Below, piece by piece: positions 57,701 to 64,000 of a stretch of DNA of 64,000 nt. The position numbers and the translations under genes are program-made. Location of the stretch: assembly GCA_947579665.1 (NCBI GenBank), contig OX388345.1:57031454-57095453 (forward strand), in the 5' to 3' direction. This DNA comes from Sympetrum striolatum. Lineage: Eukaryota > Arthropoda > Insecta > Odonata > Libellulidae. The notes below the pieces were generated by a model. It had not been told where the DNA came from. It ran no database searches and saw only the letters and a program-made list of their open reading frames with translations. The stretch's first letter is position 1. Each line of letters starts with the position of its first letter.

Positions 57701-60700
57701 TTATGGAAAAGAACATAAAACGTATTTATTTATTAAAAGACATGGACAGAACCTTTCCAACAATAGTTTTGGATTGCGAAAATAGTGTCAAAAATAATCT
57801 TCCCTCTGAATTGAATTTCTGCGCGCATGTTTTTATTTATTTATTAGTAAGTATCAACTAACAGCACGAGGCCAACTACAGTTGACGAAATAACAAAAGG
57901 TTCATAAAGATTGACAATTTCACCTGTATTGATGGACTAAATAAAGCTTAAGTTTTACAAGTAGTAGTATGAAGAAAGAGTCACAAGTAGTAGAGTAGAA
58001 ACAGTCATTAGTAGTATGTTTTCATTTTATCAACAAACCCTTTGAATACAAACATTTAGATTGAAGTTTATTAAATTAATTGAAACGCAATAAACAAGCT
58101 AATTTACATACTCTACCTTCATATAATATATTTTAATTATTTTAATTGCAACATATATGTGTAGTTCTTTTGAATTATACTAAATACGCCTTATTGATCC
58201 AGTACTATTGCATTTAATATTTATAAAAAATAATAATAATTATCCGAGCATTAAGTAGTCAAGTTAAAAAGAAAAAAAGTTTATCTAGATATACCTAAGT
58301 ATGCATTATTGCGTAGCAAGATTCAAGGTACGTTAATATACTTTCAAGGAAAACCCACACAAAGGTTTTAAGTATTTATAAAAATTTCTTATACAATTCT
58401 GGAAAATAGTTATTCATCAGGAATAAGGGACCACTCTGAGCGTTAGGGTCTAATGGTGGAAATAATATGCTTAGATCGGAAAGAAGGATTACACCAGGGG
58501 AAAAATTTATTAACGAGCCCTGCATTCTTCACACCGTTCAACTCCGCTTAATCGCACTGTCGACCTTCCTTCCTCACAAAATATCGACCAGAAGGATAGC
58601 CACTCTCGTTTTTTCTTTCGATATCGAAAGCTTCATGAATGAGTCGAAGGCCAAAAACCGCTTTGTCATCTGAGAACCCTTTTATCTCGACCGCTCTCCG
58701 AAACTTTCTCCAAAAAGACTTACCGTTTGCTTCTCAAACCAAGGGAAAAGTTCAATTACGACTTCCAATGAAAATAGGCAATGCAAAACCACAAATCCAA
58801 TTAGAAAGAAAACCACGACGAATCACCTAAATGTTCCTTACTAAGTTGAAAGTCGATTAGTAAATTATTGAACCAGATTTGAAAAAGGACTGGATTTAAA
58901 ATTGATTGGATAAGGAAACCAATGACCATAAAAATTTATTTATTTTAAGTTTATCTGCTACAAAATTGAAGAAATCAAAATTCATACGGTTCCAAGTGGG
59001 ATTAGGCATTCTGGGTGTGAATATGAGGATTATTCCAAATATGTAAAGTGAAAACATCTGAGGATATGCCGAAATAATTCAAAATCGAAGCAACCAAGGG
59101 TAGGGAGGTTATGCGTAAGGTTAATTCCTTTATCTTCCACGACAGATATTATTAGGTATTAAGGTAAGAAATTCTAATTTAAATTGCTCAAACGCTTACC
59201 CACAATCCAACTATATAGCGGAATGAAGAATTAAATGAAACCTTTTCTTAAAAGAAAAATCATGGTAAGATAGTCAGCGAGTGAGAAATAGCCGAGCTAT
59301 AATCCTGGAATTTGAATCTCTAAACAACGAACTTTTCAAACATAAAACAACTTGCATTTTAATCAGTAGAATGACTACTTAATGTACGATTGCTTTTAAT
59401 GAACAAATCATCAATACGAAAACCAACTCCGTAATGAATAATCAATATCTGGAGCACGTGGTATTACCTGCCCCCTAGGCTATTATGAAAGCAGTTCAGA
59501 GCAGCTGTTACTAAGCTCTGTGAAGTCTGATTGGTTCTCCCGTAAATGCTCTCCCAGAAGCCGACGGCGAAAATAGAAGTGACTACACACTGTCGGCGTC
59601 TCCTTTTTTGCAGAGATGAGATTAATAAGGAGAGCGCTTTCGCTTCATTGTCCGTCTCACCTTCCAGGAAGAAGTCTCGGCAGATCGCCACTTTTTGCAC
59701 AGTGTTTAAAGGCGATTGTGCTCCGTGATGACGCGGGCATACGCAACAATTACAGAGCTCGCGGTTCTTAATGTTTCCAACAAACACCATCCATAGCTCA
59801 ATAAATGTCCATGCACAACCTTTCACCAGCTAATAATGATCCTTTTTTGGAAAACTTCAAAATCTATTCAACGTAATATCTGCTACAGTTATGTTTCGAT
59901 TGATTATGATAAACATTACTTACATAGATTTTCTGAAAATTTTGTTAGAACTTGGTAATTTTGGTTCACCTGGCAAGTGCGAATTGGGATTCAGTTATTT
60001 TCCCAATTATTGAGTAAGACAATCATTACTTTTCTATATAATTATTAAAATTTAAATTTCTTCCGATTATTGATGGATAGTTGGATGGACTGTCAAAGAA
60101 CAGCTTTCAGTGGCAAATTACATAGATTTTCTGTAGTTACATGTACAAAGATTAGTCTAAAATAAATCCATTTCAAAGTTTAGCAATCATTCCATGTAAA
60201 ATTGTTATCTACTTACAGCAATTGTATTCGACATTTGTATTAATTTATCTTATAATCTATAGCATTTCGTAGTAATTTTAATAGTTTATAAATCAAGTCC
60301 CCTCAATATGATTTTTATTGGAAGAAAGTTATTGTACAAAAGAGTCCTTCCTAAAATTGAGCACTTTTATATTTTTCAATTTCGGACTGCAATCTGTACG
60401 AATGCTTTAGTTCCACGTTTATTGTTATGATGTCTAATAAATTCTTCGAATAAAACAAATTTTAACGTGTTTTACTTTGCATCTTTCAATTTGATACAAT
60501 TTACCTAAATTTTAACGCAGTACTTATTATTAGGACTTTGAATTTAAGAATTTACCAATTCCAGCGTTCTTACACAAAGATATTGCTTACAATTAATTCG
60601 AAAGCTAAGTGTAAAATCACTCAGCATTATTGTTCACCCGGAAAATTGTCTTCAATATATGCTTCCTGTTTCGATAAAAACATCGTCAAATTCCTCAATG

Positions 60701-61000
60701 ATAGCTTTTAAATTTCAAGATGCGAAATAGAGCATCCCTTCATTAGCATATGATCTCCAGTCAGAGATTAATCTCAACTGCTGAACAGCTGGACATCGGT
60801 GGTTCCGCTTACCTGTTCTCTTGGACTGTTGGGGCTCTGTCCCGTCCTCCTGTCATATCCAGCTCGATGAAACGGTATGTACTTTCCACCCTTGCACTCT
60901 CGATCGTACATCTCATCGCACTGTTCGATGTCAATCCGGTGTACTTCGATGGGGCATCCGCTCTCGCTGGCCATAAGGATCTCCGACGACACCACCTGGC
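9616..61000 (-). CDS. Duox: Dual oxidase (Duox), 14 coding exons, 5' end outside the window
   Basis: Duox is a plasma-membrane flavocytochrome that takes electrons from cytosolic NADPH through FAD and two hemes to oxygen outside the cell, releasing hydrogen peroxide. In insects it serves gut immunity and crosslinking of cuticle or peritrophic matrix. The joined exons are 61000-60813, 46042-45769, 24250-24084, 23499-23263, 21808-21363, 17708-16631, 16116-15872, 15660-15497, 15022-14648, 14341-14124, 13531-13235, 12313-11993, 11292-11164 and 9744-9616. They total 4268 bases, and with one base from the missing upstream exon give 1422 residues and a stop. Every junction is GT-AG and keeps frame. 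Seen in order: peroxidase-like domain, membrane segment, two EF-hands, heme-binding membrane helices, FAD motif, NADPH motif and the C-terminal HHFENFG. The signal peptide and about 100 N-terminal residues are missing because the window ends, not because the gene is broken. No frameshift or internal stop was found. Identity rests on recalled family motifs and is very secure. Confidence 0.97.
11164..11292 (-). CDS. Duox: Duox exon m: NADPH-binding domain, middle
   Basis: This exon encodes residues 1338-1380 as exactly 43 codons, phase 0 at both ends. YICENHFQRLSKMSMFTGLK and VNHFGRPDMSSFLKFVQKKH are typical Duox; the FGRPDM block contributes to NADPH binding in NOX enzymes. The acceptor is TTATTACAG and the donor TAT|GTGAGT. 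It is too short to stand out as an ORF by itself. Confidence 0.96.
11993..12313 (-). CDS. Duox: Duox exon l: NADPH-binding domain, first part
   Basis: This exon encodes residues 1231-1337 as 107 codons, phase 0 at both ends. IRLEGPFGGGNQDWYKFE is followed by the dinucleotide motif GGGIGVTP (1254-1261), then FGTSTNRYSGVACKKVYFLW and PSHRHFEWFIEVLRDVE, all strongly conserved in Duox. The acceptor is CTTTCTAG and the donor TTG|GTAAGT. Confidence 0.97.
13235..13531 (-). CDS. Duox: Duox exon k: FAD-binding domain
   Basis: This exon encodes residues 1132-1230 as exactly 99 codons, phase 0 at both ends. KFYRPPNFKYLSGQWVRLNC begins the FAD-binding barrel, and HSFTLTSAP (1186-1194) is the FAD motif of NOX enzymes. 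AQGPWTWKLRNYFDPCNYNP is specific to Duox. The acceptor is TTTACAG and the donor AAG|GTGAGA. The exon starts at GTTGTTTCATTAAGG, not at the first internal Met. Confidence 0.97.
14124..14341 (-). CDS. Duox: Duox exon j: remaining heme-ligand histidines
   Basis: This exon encodes residues 1059-1131. FLFVIMIIIFVFAHPVIRKK is a membrane helix followed by a basic cytosolic turn. FFWMTHSLYVALYVLSLIHG contains H1092 and H1105, 13 apart, matching H209 and H222 of gp91phox. With exon i, all four heme ligands are present. GLARLTGAPRFW and GPGIIYALDK lead to the dehydrogenase domain. The acceptor is CCATGCAG and the donor AAG|GTAAAA. Confidence 0.97.
14648..15022 (-). CDS. Duox: Duox exon i: heme-binding membrane helices
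   Basis: This exon encodes residues 934-1058 plus one base of Gly1059. ITRGAAASLSFCYSLLLLTM is a membrane helix beginning with the conserved Arg seen across NOX proteins. FHKIAACTALFFSILHT carries H999 and H1013, spaced 14 apart like H101 and H115 of gp91phox, one ligand for each heme. The extracellular loop FYHVSTQPIEHLRCLTAEVHF follows, with Cys1034. The donor is ACTG|GTTAGT and the acceptor TTTACAG. Confidence 0.97.
15497..15660 (-). CDS. Duox: Duox exon h: linker and first NOX-module membrane helix
   Basis: This exon encodes residues 879 (split Arg) to 933 plus one base of His934. HWVLKKWDCITTFLEENRQN is the cytosolic linker, followed by a hydrophobic helix of about 20 residues (IFYLFVFYVITIALFVERFI) that opens the ferric-reductase-like membrane domain. 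The acceptor is TGTACAG and the donor C|GTAAGG. Both splice phases match the flanking exons. Confidence 0.95.
15872..16116 (-). CDS. Duox: Duox exon g: end of EF-hand 2 and a degenerate third EF-hand
   Basis: This exon encodes residues 798-878 plus two bases of Arg879. Its first codons (Gly-Glu) complete the second calcium loop, giving the bidentate Glu799. Residues of about 836-860 (MFRNAGLQEKDSLTYEDF) look like an EF-hand helix pair whose loop lacks the usual Asp ladder, so probably not calcium-binding. The acceptor is CATTTAAG and the donor AG|GTAAGA. Calcium control of H2O2 output acts through these EF-hands in the family. Confidence 0.95.
16631..17708 (-). CDS. Duox: Duox exon f: ectodomain end, membrane segment, cytosolic region, EF-hand 1
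   Basis: This 1078-bp exon encodes residues 438-797. It holds the end of the ectodomain (FSDEEIEEI, DPCPQPMQLNAS; possible glycosylation at N459 and N488) and the first membrane segment in the window at about 510-533 (SYIYAILFLCFVPIVCAGAG), followed by a basic stop-transfer stretch (NRRRRRLKMRQ). The cytosolic region of about 240 residues includes KFGPEEALHTVDRKGDK, the area modelled as PH-like in vertebrate DUOX1 structures. EF-hand 1 has a full calcium loop DKDGDGRISFQE at 752-763. EF-hand 2 starts at D788 and is cut by the intron after DNDRNGVIDK. The acceptor is TTTTCAG and the donor AAG|GTAAGA. The reading frame stays open 53 bp upstream of the acceptor, into intron, to an ATG. Confidence 0.97.
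18280..19170. promoter_or_regulatory. CpG-rich intronic island with three CACGTG E-boxes
   Basis: By hand count there are 58 CpG in 18301-19080, against a sparse AT-rich background. CACGTG occurs at 18468-18473 (directly followed by the GC-box GGGCGGG), 18540-18545 and 18777-18782. CCAAT and its inverse ATTGG lie at about 18735-18749, and AACGTCA, a CRE half-like site, at about 18428. This resembles a CpG-type promoter or strong enhancer. On the minus strand it lies 570 bp upstream of exon f, so it could drive a short Duox transcript lacking the peroxidase domain. Function is inferred from composition only. Confidence 0.45.
20281..20303. repeat. 23-bp palindrome (11-bp arms, 1-nt centre)
   Basis: ATGAAAGGGTT is followed by A and its exact reverse complement AACCCTTTCAT. 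GTCGAC sites flank it at about 20259 and 20306. It sits in a GC-richer patch of the intron between exons e and f. It may be a protein-binding site or the core of a decayed element. Confidence 0.7.
20651..20717 (-). other. tRNA-like sequence lacking the 3' strand of the T stem
   Basis: On the minus strand it starts TGGCATG and ends CATGCCA, a perfect 7-bp acceptor stem. Inside are an A box-like TAGTTTAGTGGTTAG, an anticodon arm CCTGC-TCGGAAA-GTGGG and a B box-like GGGGTTCGAGT. The total is 67 nt because the five bases that should close the T stem are absent, and position 33 of the loop is C instead of the near-universal T. It therefore looks like a tRNA pseudogene or the head of a tRNA-derived SINE, not a working tRNA. 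The A and B boxes could still recruit RNA polymerase III. Confidence 0.6.
21363..21808 (-). CDS. Duox: Duox exon e: C-terminal half of peroxidase-like domain
   Basis: This exon encodes residues 290-437 plus two bases of Gly438 (phase 2 donor GG|GTAAGG; acceptor TTCCACAG). CSDVRDKLFGPMEF, DLGALNIMRGRDNGLPDYN and FARIRDADRFWFEN are signature blocks of the peroxidase homology domain. This is the most conserved part of the ectodomain and is intact here. The previous intron is 1454 bp and the next 3654 bp. Confidence 0.97.
21809..23262 (-). other. Duox intron between exons d and e (1454 bp)
   Basis: An AT-rich phase 0 intron with alternating TA tracts near 22870-22900. The 64-codon ORF at 22136-22330 on the plus strand has no recognisable motif. 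No nested gene seen. Confidence 0.8.
23263..23499 (-). CDS. Duox: Duox exon d: proximal heme histidine
   Basis: This exon encodes residues 211-289 as exactly 79 codons, phase 0 at both ends (acceptor CCCATCAG, donor AAC|GTGAGT). It is absent from a simple search for ORFs starting with Met because it has no early ATG, but translation from the acceptor is open throughout. KIIAYEYLPAFLGEGLPP and FRFGHTMIPPGLFRRDGQC match Duox. H253 in FGHTM is the equivalent of the proximal heme histidine. STWWDSN closes the exon. Confidence 0.96.
23500..24083 (-). other. Duox intron between exons c and d (584 bp)
   Basis: An AT-rich phase 0 intron with donor CAG|GTAATG and acceptor CCCATCAG. Nothing else seen in it. 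Confidence 0.9.
24084..24250 (-). CDS. Duox: Duox exon c: peroxidase-like domain, catalytic-arginine helix
   Basis: This exon encodes residues 155 (split Leu) to 210. The acceptor is CTCTAACAG and the donor CAG|GTAATG in phase 0. LGDPRTNQNPALLSF is near-universal in insect Duox. LLFRWHNVVA aligns with the LLREHNRLA helix of myeloperoxidase: the catalytic Arg is kept (R176), but the heme-linking Glu is Trp (W177). The downstream intron is only 584 bp. Confidence 0.97.
24405..24456. repeat. 26-bp tandem duplication
   Basis: GTCGGCTGATAAGAATGACA at 24405 is repeated with small changes (GTCGGCTAATGAGAATGACA) at 24431, a period of 26. It is followed by an AATTAAATT low-complexity tract to about 24480. 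It lies 150 bp upstream of the exon c acceptor. Confidence 0.8.
37141..37620. promoter_or_regulatory. CpG-rich island without ORF inside the 21.5-kb intron
   Basis: Hand count gives 42 CpG in 480 bp at roughly balanced base composition, in a region where both flanks are strongly AT-rich. It contains GGGGCGTGGCCGGGCGAGG and no ORF of 60 codons or more in any frame, so coding constraint does not explain it. It may be an enhancer, an internal promoter or the start of a non-coding RNA. This is inferred from composition alone. Confidence 0.4.
38580..42720. repeat. Nested array of diverged direct repeats, about 4.1 kb
   Basis: At least five blocks recur in direct orientation. Block A: 38580-38930 and 41360-41700. 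Block B: 38930-39220 and 40150-40600. Block C: 39230-39500 and 41100-41345. Block D: 39510-39800, 41705-42010 and 42190-42400. Block E: 39780-40080, 42010-42180 (partial) and 42400-42715. A 37-nt stretch at 39741-39777 is identical to 42368-42404, and 25 nt at 38956-38980 are identical to 40187-40211. Blocks B, C and D open with variants of CTTTCATCAAAATGAACAAC (near 39232, 39511, 40126, 41102 and 41711), so they probably derive from one shorter unit. Copy spacing is uneven (1231, 1870 and 2627 bp). A non-repeated insert lies at about 40610-41100. No conserved ORF. Confidence 0.85.
43535..43590 (-). mobile_element. tRNA-like head, possibly of a SINE
   Basis: On the minus strand, CAGGGGAAGAGCACCGCC resembles a tRNA A box and D arm (compare CAGTGGTAGAGC). 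After an intervening CTCGCATACCGAGAG hairpin, CCGGATTCGATCC is a good B box. The spacing is close to that of a tRNA. No full acceptor stem is seen. A tRNA-unrelated body running downstream to about 43250 would fit a SINE, but I cannot define its end. Confidence 0.45.
45769..46042 (-). CDS. Duox: Duox exon b: peroxidase-like domain with long acidic insert
   Basis: This exon encodes residues 64-154 plus the first base of codon 155. The acceptor is CCTTCCAG and the donor TTC|GTAAGT (phase 1). WIDGSFVYSTSEAW is the conserved peroxidase block, VPLFNAPVPHVL and LSPERLF the conserved end. Between them, about residues 96-131, is a segment rich in Asp, Glu, Ala and Arg that is roughly 15 residues longer than in the Drosophila protein as I recall it. 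N92-G-T is a possible glycosylation site. The exon is isolated, with 14.8 kb of intron before it and 21.5 kb after it. Confidence 0.96.
46540..47205 (+). mobile_element. LINE 3' end (C-terminal tail of reverse transcriptase plus 3' UTR)
   Basis: The plus-strand ORF at 46538-46840 contains KQKTDNRKYSFLNRTIEEWN followed by SLPPEV. This is the recurring KYSFFPRTIRDWNSLP-type motif at the C-terminal end of many CR1/Jockey/L2-like LINE proteins. A GGCCTTC...GAAGGCC hairpin lies in the 3' region (about 46887-46914). The copy ends with an ATAAATAAATAA tail near 47190. It is 5'-truncated to the last 90 or so codons. The insertion is in the opposite orientation to Duox. Confidence 0.7.
50940..51050 (-). 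other. Weak tRNA-like sequence
   Basis: The minus strand reads GTTAGCTCAATGCTTTCATA then GTGTCGGCATGTAGATCTCG, which resembles the D and anticodon arms of a tRNA. The B box position (GGCTTGAACGTTAG) is a poor match. Just upstream the plus strand has TTTCGAATCCCCGG, a better B box but in the other orientation. It could be a decayed SINE head or chance. Confidence 0.25.
54484..54614 (+). repeat. 66-bp tandem duplication, in frame within a small ORF
   Basis: TTAGGATATGAAGTGGTACT at 54486 recurs at 54552 as TTAGGATATGAAGTGGTCCT. The period of 66 keeps frame, so the ORF at 54327-54614 carries VLGYEVVLIPVTTY and VLGYEVVLISVTTH. The ORF (95 codons) is otherwise unrecognised. A minisatellite is the simplest reading. 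Confidence 0.7.
57826..57856. repeat. (TTTA)n tract
   Basis: TTTTTATTTATTTATTAGTAAG on the plus strand is short and low-complexity. It could be the reverse-oriented tail of a very truncated LINE, but no coding remnant was found next to it. Confidence 0.4.
60813..61000 (-). CDS. Duox: Duox exon a: start of peroxidase-like domain
   Basis: This exon encodes residues 1-63. It begins after a TTTCCAG acceptor with the last two bases of a glycine codon (phase 1) and ends at CAG|GTAAGC in phase 0. GQVVSSEILMASESGC corresponds to the distal-heme segment of animal heme peroxidases. Myeloperoxidase has Asp and His where this has two serines (residues 5-6), so the classical distal histidine is absent, as in other Duox proteins. 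The cysteines in SGCPIE, EQCDEM and DRECKG fit an extracellular disulfide-bonded fold. The exon that should precede it, with the signal peptide and the first conserved block, is not seen up to 64000. Confidence 0.96.
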
Positions 61001-64000
61001 CTGGAAACAAGAGAGCACGTAAACTTTACAAGATGCGGTCTCTGGGAGCAGTTGCGGATTTTTCCGCATCGTGCTTAGGCGAAAAAAATTAATAATTCCG
61101 GCTTAAGGGAGGTTGATACGAGATGGTTATGGGGATCGCATGCGAGGGCGTCTGAGCTGGAAGGTCAACTCCCTTCGCTGCAATGCGGAATTGAAGAACC
61201 CCCCCCGTATCACACTTCATGACCGAACCAAGAGCGTGAAATGAAAATGCCACGTGTAATTGAAGCTTAATCGAAGATTGCAGGAAGATACGAGGAATAT
61301 CAAGACACACGGAACATTTGGTTCTCCATGTCAGGTCTGAAATATTTATGATAAAATGTTATTGCAAATTGATAACTGCCAAAACATATAAATGCATGCT
61401 GGAACGCACTGAGAATGATTTAAGTAGTTGAGCTTCATTACATGCAACATCCAGTTTGATTTTGGAGGATACTAAACAAAGACAAATCTCAATGATATTG
61501 TATATTTTAAATACTATAAAACGAATTAAATACTCTAAATTTCAGGAGTAATTTTTTATGATTTTAAATTTAAGATACAATATCATTATATGATAAATAG
61601 GTATTTATAACAGTTAATGACTATTGTAAAAGAGCCTTTTAAAGAAGTGGAGATTAAATATTTTAAATCTAAGACATTGTCATCTGACTACGGTTTTCAT
61701 ACTCTATAGAGAAAAATATTTAAGATTTTTTAAGAGCCTACAAAAAAATTGTAAAATCAATTTTAACTAAATTCTTATGATTTTATGATCATTAAATTTT
61801 ATCATTTGCCCCTGTAAGGGCACAATAGAGAAATGGTGCGACTATTTGAGACATTGCTTGTCGAAAATCTGACTCTCAGATTTAAAAAATAAATTAAATG
61901 CTGAAGTAATTAATTTCATAAAAAATTGTTGCGGAATGCACTAACATATTCAACCGACTAATGTTTGCTGTTACAAAATACGTAGATGAATTACAACATA
62001 AGATGGAGAAAATTCATACACAGTTCTGCTGCGACATGCACCGAGCGACAATCTTAACCTAAATCACGCTATCGGCAATACAATATCGAGATCATTCTGT
62101 TTTGTGCATATACCTTTTCCTACAGCTTTTTTGACCTATAATGTGTGTCCGCATTTCTGCAAGTTTTTCGCAACATTAGATAACGATCGGCAAAAAGAAA
62201 TGACTTTCAAAATCTGAAATTATTTCTTTTCCCCACATTCCTACGTTGATGAGGCATAAGGCCCGATTTGTCGAAGATTTAACTTTCGGGTTACGATCAA
62301 ATGCCGACTCAAAATTTTGATTGTCAGAGTCAGAGCACACAAAAAGGAAGTAAAACTCGTTGGATATATGCAAATAAAATTAACTCTACTAACATCAAAC
62401 TTTATTTGCTACGTCGTATTTTCTCAAGCTATTAAAAACAATAACTACTTAGAAATTTGAGAAAAATGCTGTTCGAAGTATCCGATTAAGCGTGAATAAT
62501 AGCAATTTTCTTCCATATTTCTCGAGGTAAATCAAAATCTGCCTGTGATTCATTAGCTGCAAGTAATCGCGTTTGTAGTTATTGACAATATTATCAATCC
62601 AAGGCTTACATAATTTTAAATTCTTGGAAACACCTCTTGCTATGATTTTTTTAATTGAATCAGTTCACTTTATTCTTTGTTCAGTTAACCACTTTATTTA
62701 CAATAATAAAAAATTCAACAAGTAAAATATTGACTAACAGAATGGGAAAATCTATTTTTTGAGAAAGGAGAGCATACAAGTATCTTGATTCAATTAATTC
62801 AGGCTTTTATCTAAGAGAAATAACGTTAATTTTGCTAGCTCACGGTCTCTTGTCAGATAGCTTCAGAATTTCAAGACATGCTAACATATTTATATCAGTT
62901 GCCTTGCGCACAATTTAAATTACCTTTCATGTCCACTGGTACAAAATTACTCTCGCGATTCTGTCATATTTCAAATATCCATTTTAATAAACGCTACGGC
63001 GCTTGGCTAAATAACGGTCTTTACCATGTTTTCAAGTAATGATCCCTTGGATAGGTGCTCACCTGTCAGGTGTATACTCTCAGCCATTCCAGACACTTAC
63101 GGCTCATCCAACAAGCAACAGGCAGCAGTCGTGACTTTGATACTAGTGAGACGTGATATGGAATTATTTCCAAGTGGGTCGTTATTTACTGCTATCTTGT
63201 GCGCAAACATTGTTAAACGAAGATTCTATTCCCCGCAACTTAAATGGTTTCGGGATTCCTGCACAGCGTATGCCAGGAACCAACCGTATCTTCTCTCGCC
63301 TGATGCAATTAATGTTCAAAGCGAGAAAAAGGTAATTTAAATATGTATACTCTCACATCGTTTACCTGATGGGTTGCAATGGAACCTTTCGTTATTTAAA
63401 TTTTTATCTTTATAAAGTCCGTAATTTAAGTCACTCATACTTCGCCGAGATAGTAAGGCTATGAGATATGAATTAAAAGTCATAGCGAAAGAAAATTTGA
63501 AAGTAAATTCTACGTATATATCTAAAAATGGAGGTATAATTATTCCTACAGATGGGATTGTGGCGTTTCTGTCCGTGGAAATAATTTTTTCACAGATATG
63601 TCCATTTCACAAGAGCCGGCCTAAAGTGAGCTAAATTCATAATCCAAACATAATCAACACCTTTTTAGCTCTTACTCCAAGATGGAAAATTTATGTACGC
63701 TTCTTTTAAGCTGCAGCTAAAATTTATTAGTCGAGTTAATTTTAGGGGTTCCAAATCATCATAAAATGTCCTCAAAATCCGCTGAAATCTATAAGTTTTT
63801 TAATTTCTTGCCATTCTAAACAAGTAATATAGAAAAAAATATAGTTAGCATCTCAAAGAAAAAAAAAATCCAGAAAAACTACATATTTACAGTTTTCCGT
63901 GTTGATAATTTCGAATAAAGGTTATTCTATTAGCCATAGCTTATTGTAGATTTAGGATGTACAGAAACATTCACCCACACAATAACATATCATCAAGATC
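61001..64000 (-). other. Part of the next upstream Duox intron
   Basis: The acceptor of exon a (TTTCCAG) borders this stretch. I looked on the minus strand for the expected upstream blocks of Duox (the signal peptide and the DGWYNN-like segment) and did not see them. A GC-richer patch lies at about 61020-61310, including a run of C near 61200. The rest is AT-rich with unrecognised short ORFs. Confidence 0.7.

Larger units (their letters stand above)
46043..60812 (-). other. Duox intron between exons a and b (14.8 kb)
   Basis: A phase 0 intron. It contains a LINE 3' end (about 46540-47205), a possible tRNA-like stretch (50940-51050), a 66-bp tandem repeat (54484-54614) and GC-richer islets at about 48290-48700, 49430-49830, 52600-53230, 54080-54620, 55100-55330, 56200-56520, 58430-58810 and 59460-59830. 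ORFs in the islets (for example 59826-59464 and 56477-56202 on the minus strand) have no motif I recognise. Confidence 0.75.

Noticed and set aside
63063..63087. Possible mini first exon for Duox: ATG GCT GAG ... ACAG|GTGAGC on the minus strand, ending in the right phase to join exon a.
   Set aside because: It encodes only about 8 residues, no signal peptide, and lacks the conserved segment that precedes GQVVSSEI in all Duox proteins I know. The real upstream exon should end in an LLAFFG-like stretch. Phase agreement has a one-in-three chance.
1..64000. CRISPR arrays, operons, phage-like modules or other prokaryotic systems.
   Set aside because: Intron-exon structure, AT-rich intergenic DNA and eukaryotic transposons show this is an animal genome; no regularly spaced short repeats were seen.

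Overview
The window is nuclear DNA from an animal, almost certainly an arthropod and most likely an insect. It is AT-rich, has long introns with canonical GT-AG splice sites, and carries decayed retrotransposon 3' ends, short inverted-repeat DNA elements and tRNA-like sequences. There are no operons or ribosome binding sites. I cannot name the species.

One gene is certain: a dual oxidase (Duox) on the minus strand. It is read in 14 coding exons from 61000 down to the stop codon at 9616. The exons join without a frame break and encode the last 1422 residues, about 90% of a typical insect Duox of roughly 1500 residues. The signal peptide and the first 100 or so residues lie beyond 64000. Order along the protein: extracellular heme-peroxidase-like domain (exons at 61000, 46042, 24250, 23499, 21808), then one large exon (17708-16631) with the end of the ectodomain, the first membrane segment in this window, a cytosolic region and the first EF-hand. 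Next come an exon completing the second EF-hand (16116-15872), three exons with the remaining membrane segments and four heme-ligand histidines (15660-14124), and four exons with the FAD and NADPH domains (13531-9616). Residue numbers below count from the first residue encoded here (the glycine split across the first exon boundary).

Layout: 1-9615 is the Duox 3' flank, with a 369-bp pogo/Tigger-like MITE (2944-3312), a LINE 3' end (about 3512-4440) and a 914-bp MITE (6341-7254). From 9616 to 24250 are 12 exons with short to medium introns; the intron at 17709-21362 holds a CpG-rich, E-box-bearing stretch. From 24251 to 45768 is a 21.5-kb intron with a CpG-rich island (37141-37620), a nested array of diverged repeats (38580-42720) and a tRNA-like head near 43.5 kb. 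From 46043 to 60812 is a 14.8-kb intron with another LINE 3' end. From 61001 to 64000 is part of a further intron.

Beyond Duox I see no convincing protein gene. The best unexplained structure is the 4.1-kb repeat array. The two CpG-rich intronic stretches are the best candidates for regulatory elements or an internal promoter.
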